Positions 12,411 to 13,651 of a stretch of DNA of 13,651 bases are shown here, one piece after another; the stretch's first letter is position 1; the number at the start of each line of letters is the position of its first letter. The notes beneath the pieces are model-generated. The model ran no database searches. It saw only the letters and a program-made list of their open reading frames with translations, and had not been told where the DNA came from. The stretch spans positions 1-13,651 of the forward strand of contig JAEWZE010000199.1 in NCBI GenBank assembly GCA_023395465.1, read 5' to 3'. This DNA is from Pseudomonadota bacterium (GTDB lineage: Bacteria > Pseudomonadota > Gammaproteobacteria > Xanthomonadales > Xanthomonadaceae). The position numbers and the translations under genes are program-made.

Positions 12411-13651
12411 TTAAAGCTGCGATTCCACCGGCAGCCAGCCCACCACGCGCGCCATCGCGCGCGGCCACAGGCCGGATTCGGGCTCGTGCTCGAGCACCAC
12501 GGGCGGTTCCTCGGCGCGGTCGAGCCAGCGCAGCCGTGCTTCCTCGTCCAGGTACACCCAGTAGCTCTTCCCGCCACCCGACAGCCGCAGGTACTCCTCG
12601 CGCAGCGCGACGGCCAGCGCCACGTCGTCGAACAGCACGCCCATCTCCGTGTTCAGGTCGATCGAGCGCGGATCGATGTTGAACGAGCCGATGAATCCGT
12701 AGCGGTCGTCCACCACGAAGGCCTTGGTGTGCAGGCTGGCGCCGCTGCTGCCGAACAGGCTGGAATCGGACTGCGTCACCTGCGGCCGCATCTCGTACAG
12801 CTTCACCCCGGTGCGCAGCAGGTCCTTGCGGTAGTTGGCATAGCCGCCGTGCACCGCGACCACGTCGTTGGCCGCCAGCGAATTGGTGATCACGCCCACG
12901 TGCGCGTCGCGCTCGCGGACCAGCGCGGCCAGCGCGGCCACGCCCTCGTCGCCGGGCACGAAGTAGGGCGAGATCAGCAGCGCCTTGTGCTGCGTCTTCT
13001 GCACCACCTCGAACAGCTCGGCCACCAGGTATTCGCCCGGCGGATTGTCCTTCCACTTCAGCGGCGGGTCGGAGATCACGCGGATGCGGTCGCTCCAGTA
13101 CGGCGTGAGCTGCTGCGCCAGGTAGGCGCGCACGTTGTTCGACAGGTCCACGCGGTCGAGGTAGCGGCGGGCGACGCGGCCGCCGGCTTCCTCCTTGATG
13201 CCGGCGAGCACCGATTCGAGCTTCTGCCGCGGCTTGCGGTTGAGCTGGGCGATCGGCACCACCGCGTCGCTGTTCCAGAACGTGTCGAAGATCGCGCTGG
13301 CCTGCGCCACCGCCGGGCCGAACAGCAGCACGTCCAGGTCGCGGAAGTTGGTCTCGTTGTGCGCATCGAAATACTCGATGCCGATGTTGCGCCCGCCCAC
13401 GATCGCCACCTGGCCATCGGCGATCCAGGCCTTGTTGTGCATGCGGTAGGTGATCGAGAACATGCGCTGGATCATCTCGATCACGCGCGCCACGCCGTCG
13501 CGGTTGCGGAACGGGTTGTACACGCGGATCTCGATGTTCTCGTGCGCGTCCAGCGCCAGCAGCGCCGCGTCCTTGCCCGAGGTGTTGATGTCGTCCAGCA
13601 GCAGGCGCACGCGCACGCCGCGCTCGGCCGCCTTCCAGGCCTCGTACATCA
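12411..13651 (-). CDS. phospholipase D family protein, ClsC-type cardiolipin synthase, 5' end beyond window
   Basis: The C-terminal 412 residues or so of a two-domain phospholipase D superfamily protein; the reading frame is still open at the right edge, so the N-terminus is missing. First HKD motif: MHNKAWIAD (His71, Lys73, Asp78 of the visible part) with GGRNIGIEYFD behind it. Second: LHTKAFVVDD (His307, Lys309, Asp314) with IGSFNIDPRS. The sequence RVRLLLDDINTSGKD and NPFRNRDG before the first motif, and the YRMHNK and GGRNIG signatures, resemble Escherichia coli ClsC (YmdC) more than ClsA. ClsC makes cardiolipin from phosphatidylethanolamine and phosphatidylglycerol at the membrane. No YmdB-like partner is in the window. 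No signal or membrane segment is visible in the part present. Family certain; substrate inferred. Confidence 0.9.
   Translation of the reverse strand, partial: MYEAWKAAERGVRVRLLLDDINTSGKDAALLALDAHENIEIRVYNPFRNRDGVARVIEMIQRMFSITYRMHNKAWIADGQVAIVGGRNIGIEYFDAHNETNFRDLDVLLFGPAVAQASAIFDTFWNSDAVVPIAQLNRKPRQKLESVLAGIKEEAGGRVARRYLDRVDLSNNVRAYLAQQLTPYWSDRIRVISDPPLKWKDNPPGEYLVAELFEVVQKTQHKALLISPYFVPGDEGVAALAALVRERDAHVGVITNSLAANDVVAVHGGYANYRKDLLRTGVKLYEMRPQVTQSDSSLFGSSGASLHTKAFVVDDRYGFIGSFNIDPRSIDLNTEMGVLFDDVALAVALREEYLRLSGGGKSYWVYLDEEARLRWLDRAEEPPVVLEHEPESGLWPRAMARVVGWLPVESQL

Overview
The window is very GC-rich, densely coded chromosomal DNA. Protein signatures (a GH8 lipoprotein, an S8 autotransporter with a lipobox and a Gly/Pro-rich stalk, leucine dehydrogenase, a bactofilin) and a 50-bp GTGGGAGCG...CGCTCCCAC palindrome suggest a gammaproteobacterium of the Xanthomonadaceae/Lysobacteraceae (Lysobacter/Luteimonas-like). 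That placement is inference from general knowledge. No phage, integrase, IS, CRISPR, tRNA or rRNA was seen.

Layout from left to right. All genes are on the minus strand except the autotransporter. (1) 1-861: a zinc-ribbon protein cut by the window edge, and the bactofilin upstream of it. (2) 1025-4054: a GH8 xylan-active lipoprotein, and upstream of it the carboxyltransferase (beta) subunit of 3-methylcrotonyl-CoA carboxylase. (3) 4128-5084: two alanine-rich small lipoproteins in tandem, each with its own intrinsic terminator. (4) 5135-6307: acetyl-CoA acetyltransferase. (5) 6458-9292, plus strand: an S8 subtilisin-like autotransporter with a lipoprotein signal, divergent from the thiolase. 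(6) 9520-10677: isovaleryl-CoA dehydrogenase. (7) 10788-10924: a REP-like palindrome between two diverged direct repeats. (8) 10920-12020: leucine dehydrogenase. (9) 12021-12410: a non-coding stretch with a terminator, palindromes and a candidate promoter. (10) 12411-13651: a two-HKD phospholipase D/cardiolipin synthase, truncated at its N-terminus by the window edge.

The metabolic theme is leucine catabolism. Leucine dehydrogenase makes 4-methyl-2-oxopentanoate, isovaleryl-CoA dehydrogenase makes 3-methylcrotonyl-CoA, and the carboxylase beta subunit carboxylates it. The thiolase can finish acetoacetyl-CoA breakdown. These genes are dispersed and interleaved with envelope genes rather than forming one compact liu operon. 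The carboxylase alpha subunit, methylglutaconyl-CoA hydratase, HMG-CoA lyase and branched-chain keto-acid dehydrogenase are absent from the window. The second theme is the cell envelope: bactofilin, four predicted lipoproteins (GH8, two Ala-rich, the autotransporter) and a phospholipid synthase.

I did not find a clearly new multi-gene system. The best leads are the tandem Ala-rich lipoproteins, the palindrome and terminator arrangement upstream of leucine dehydrogenase, the lipidated autotransporter, and the GH8 enzyme whose reducing-end loop differs from the classical Rex enzyme.
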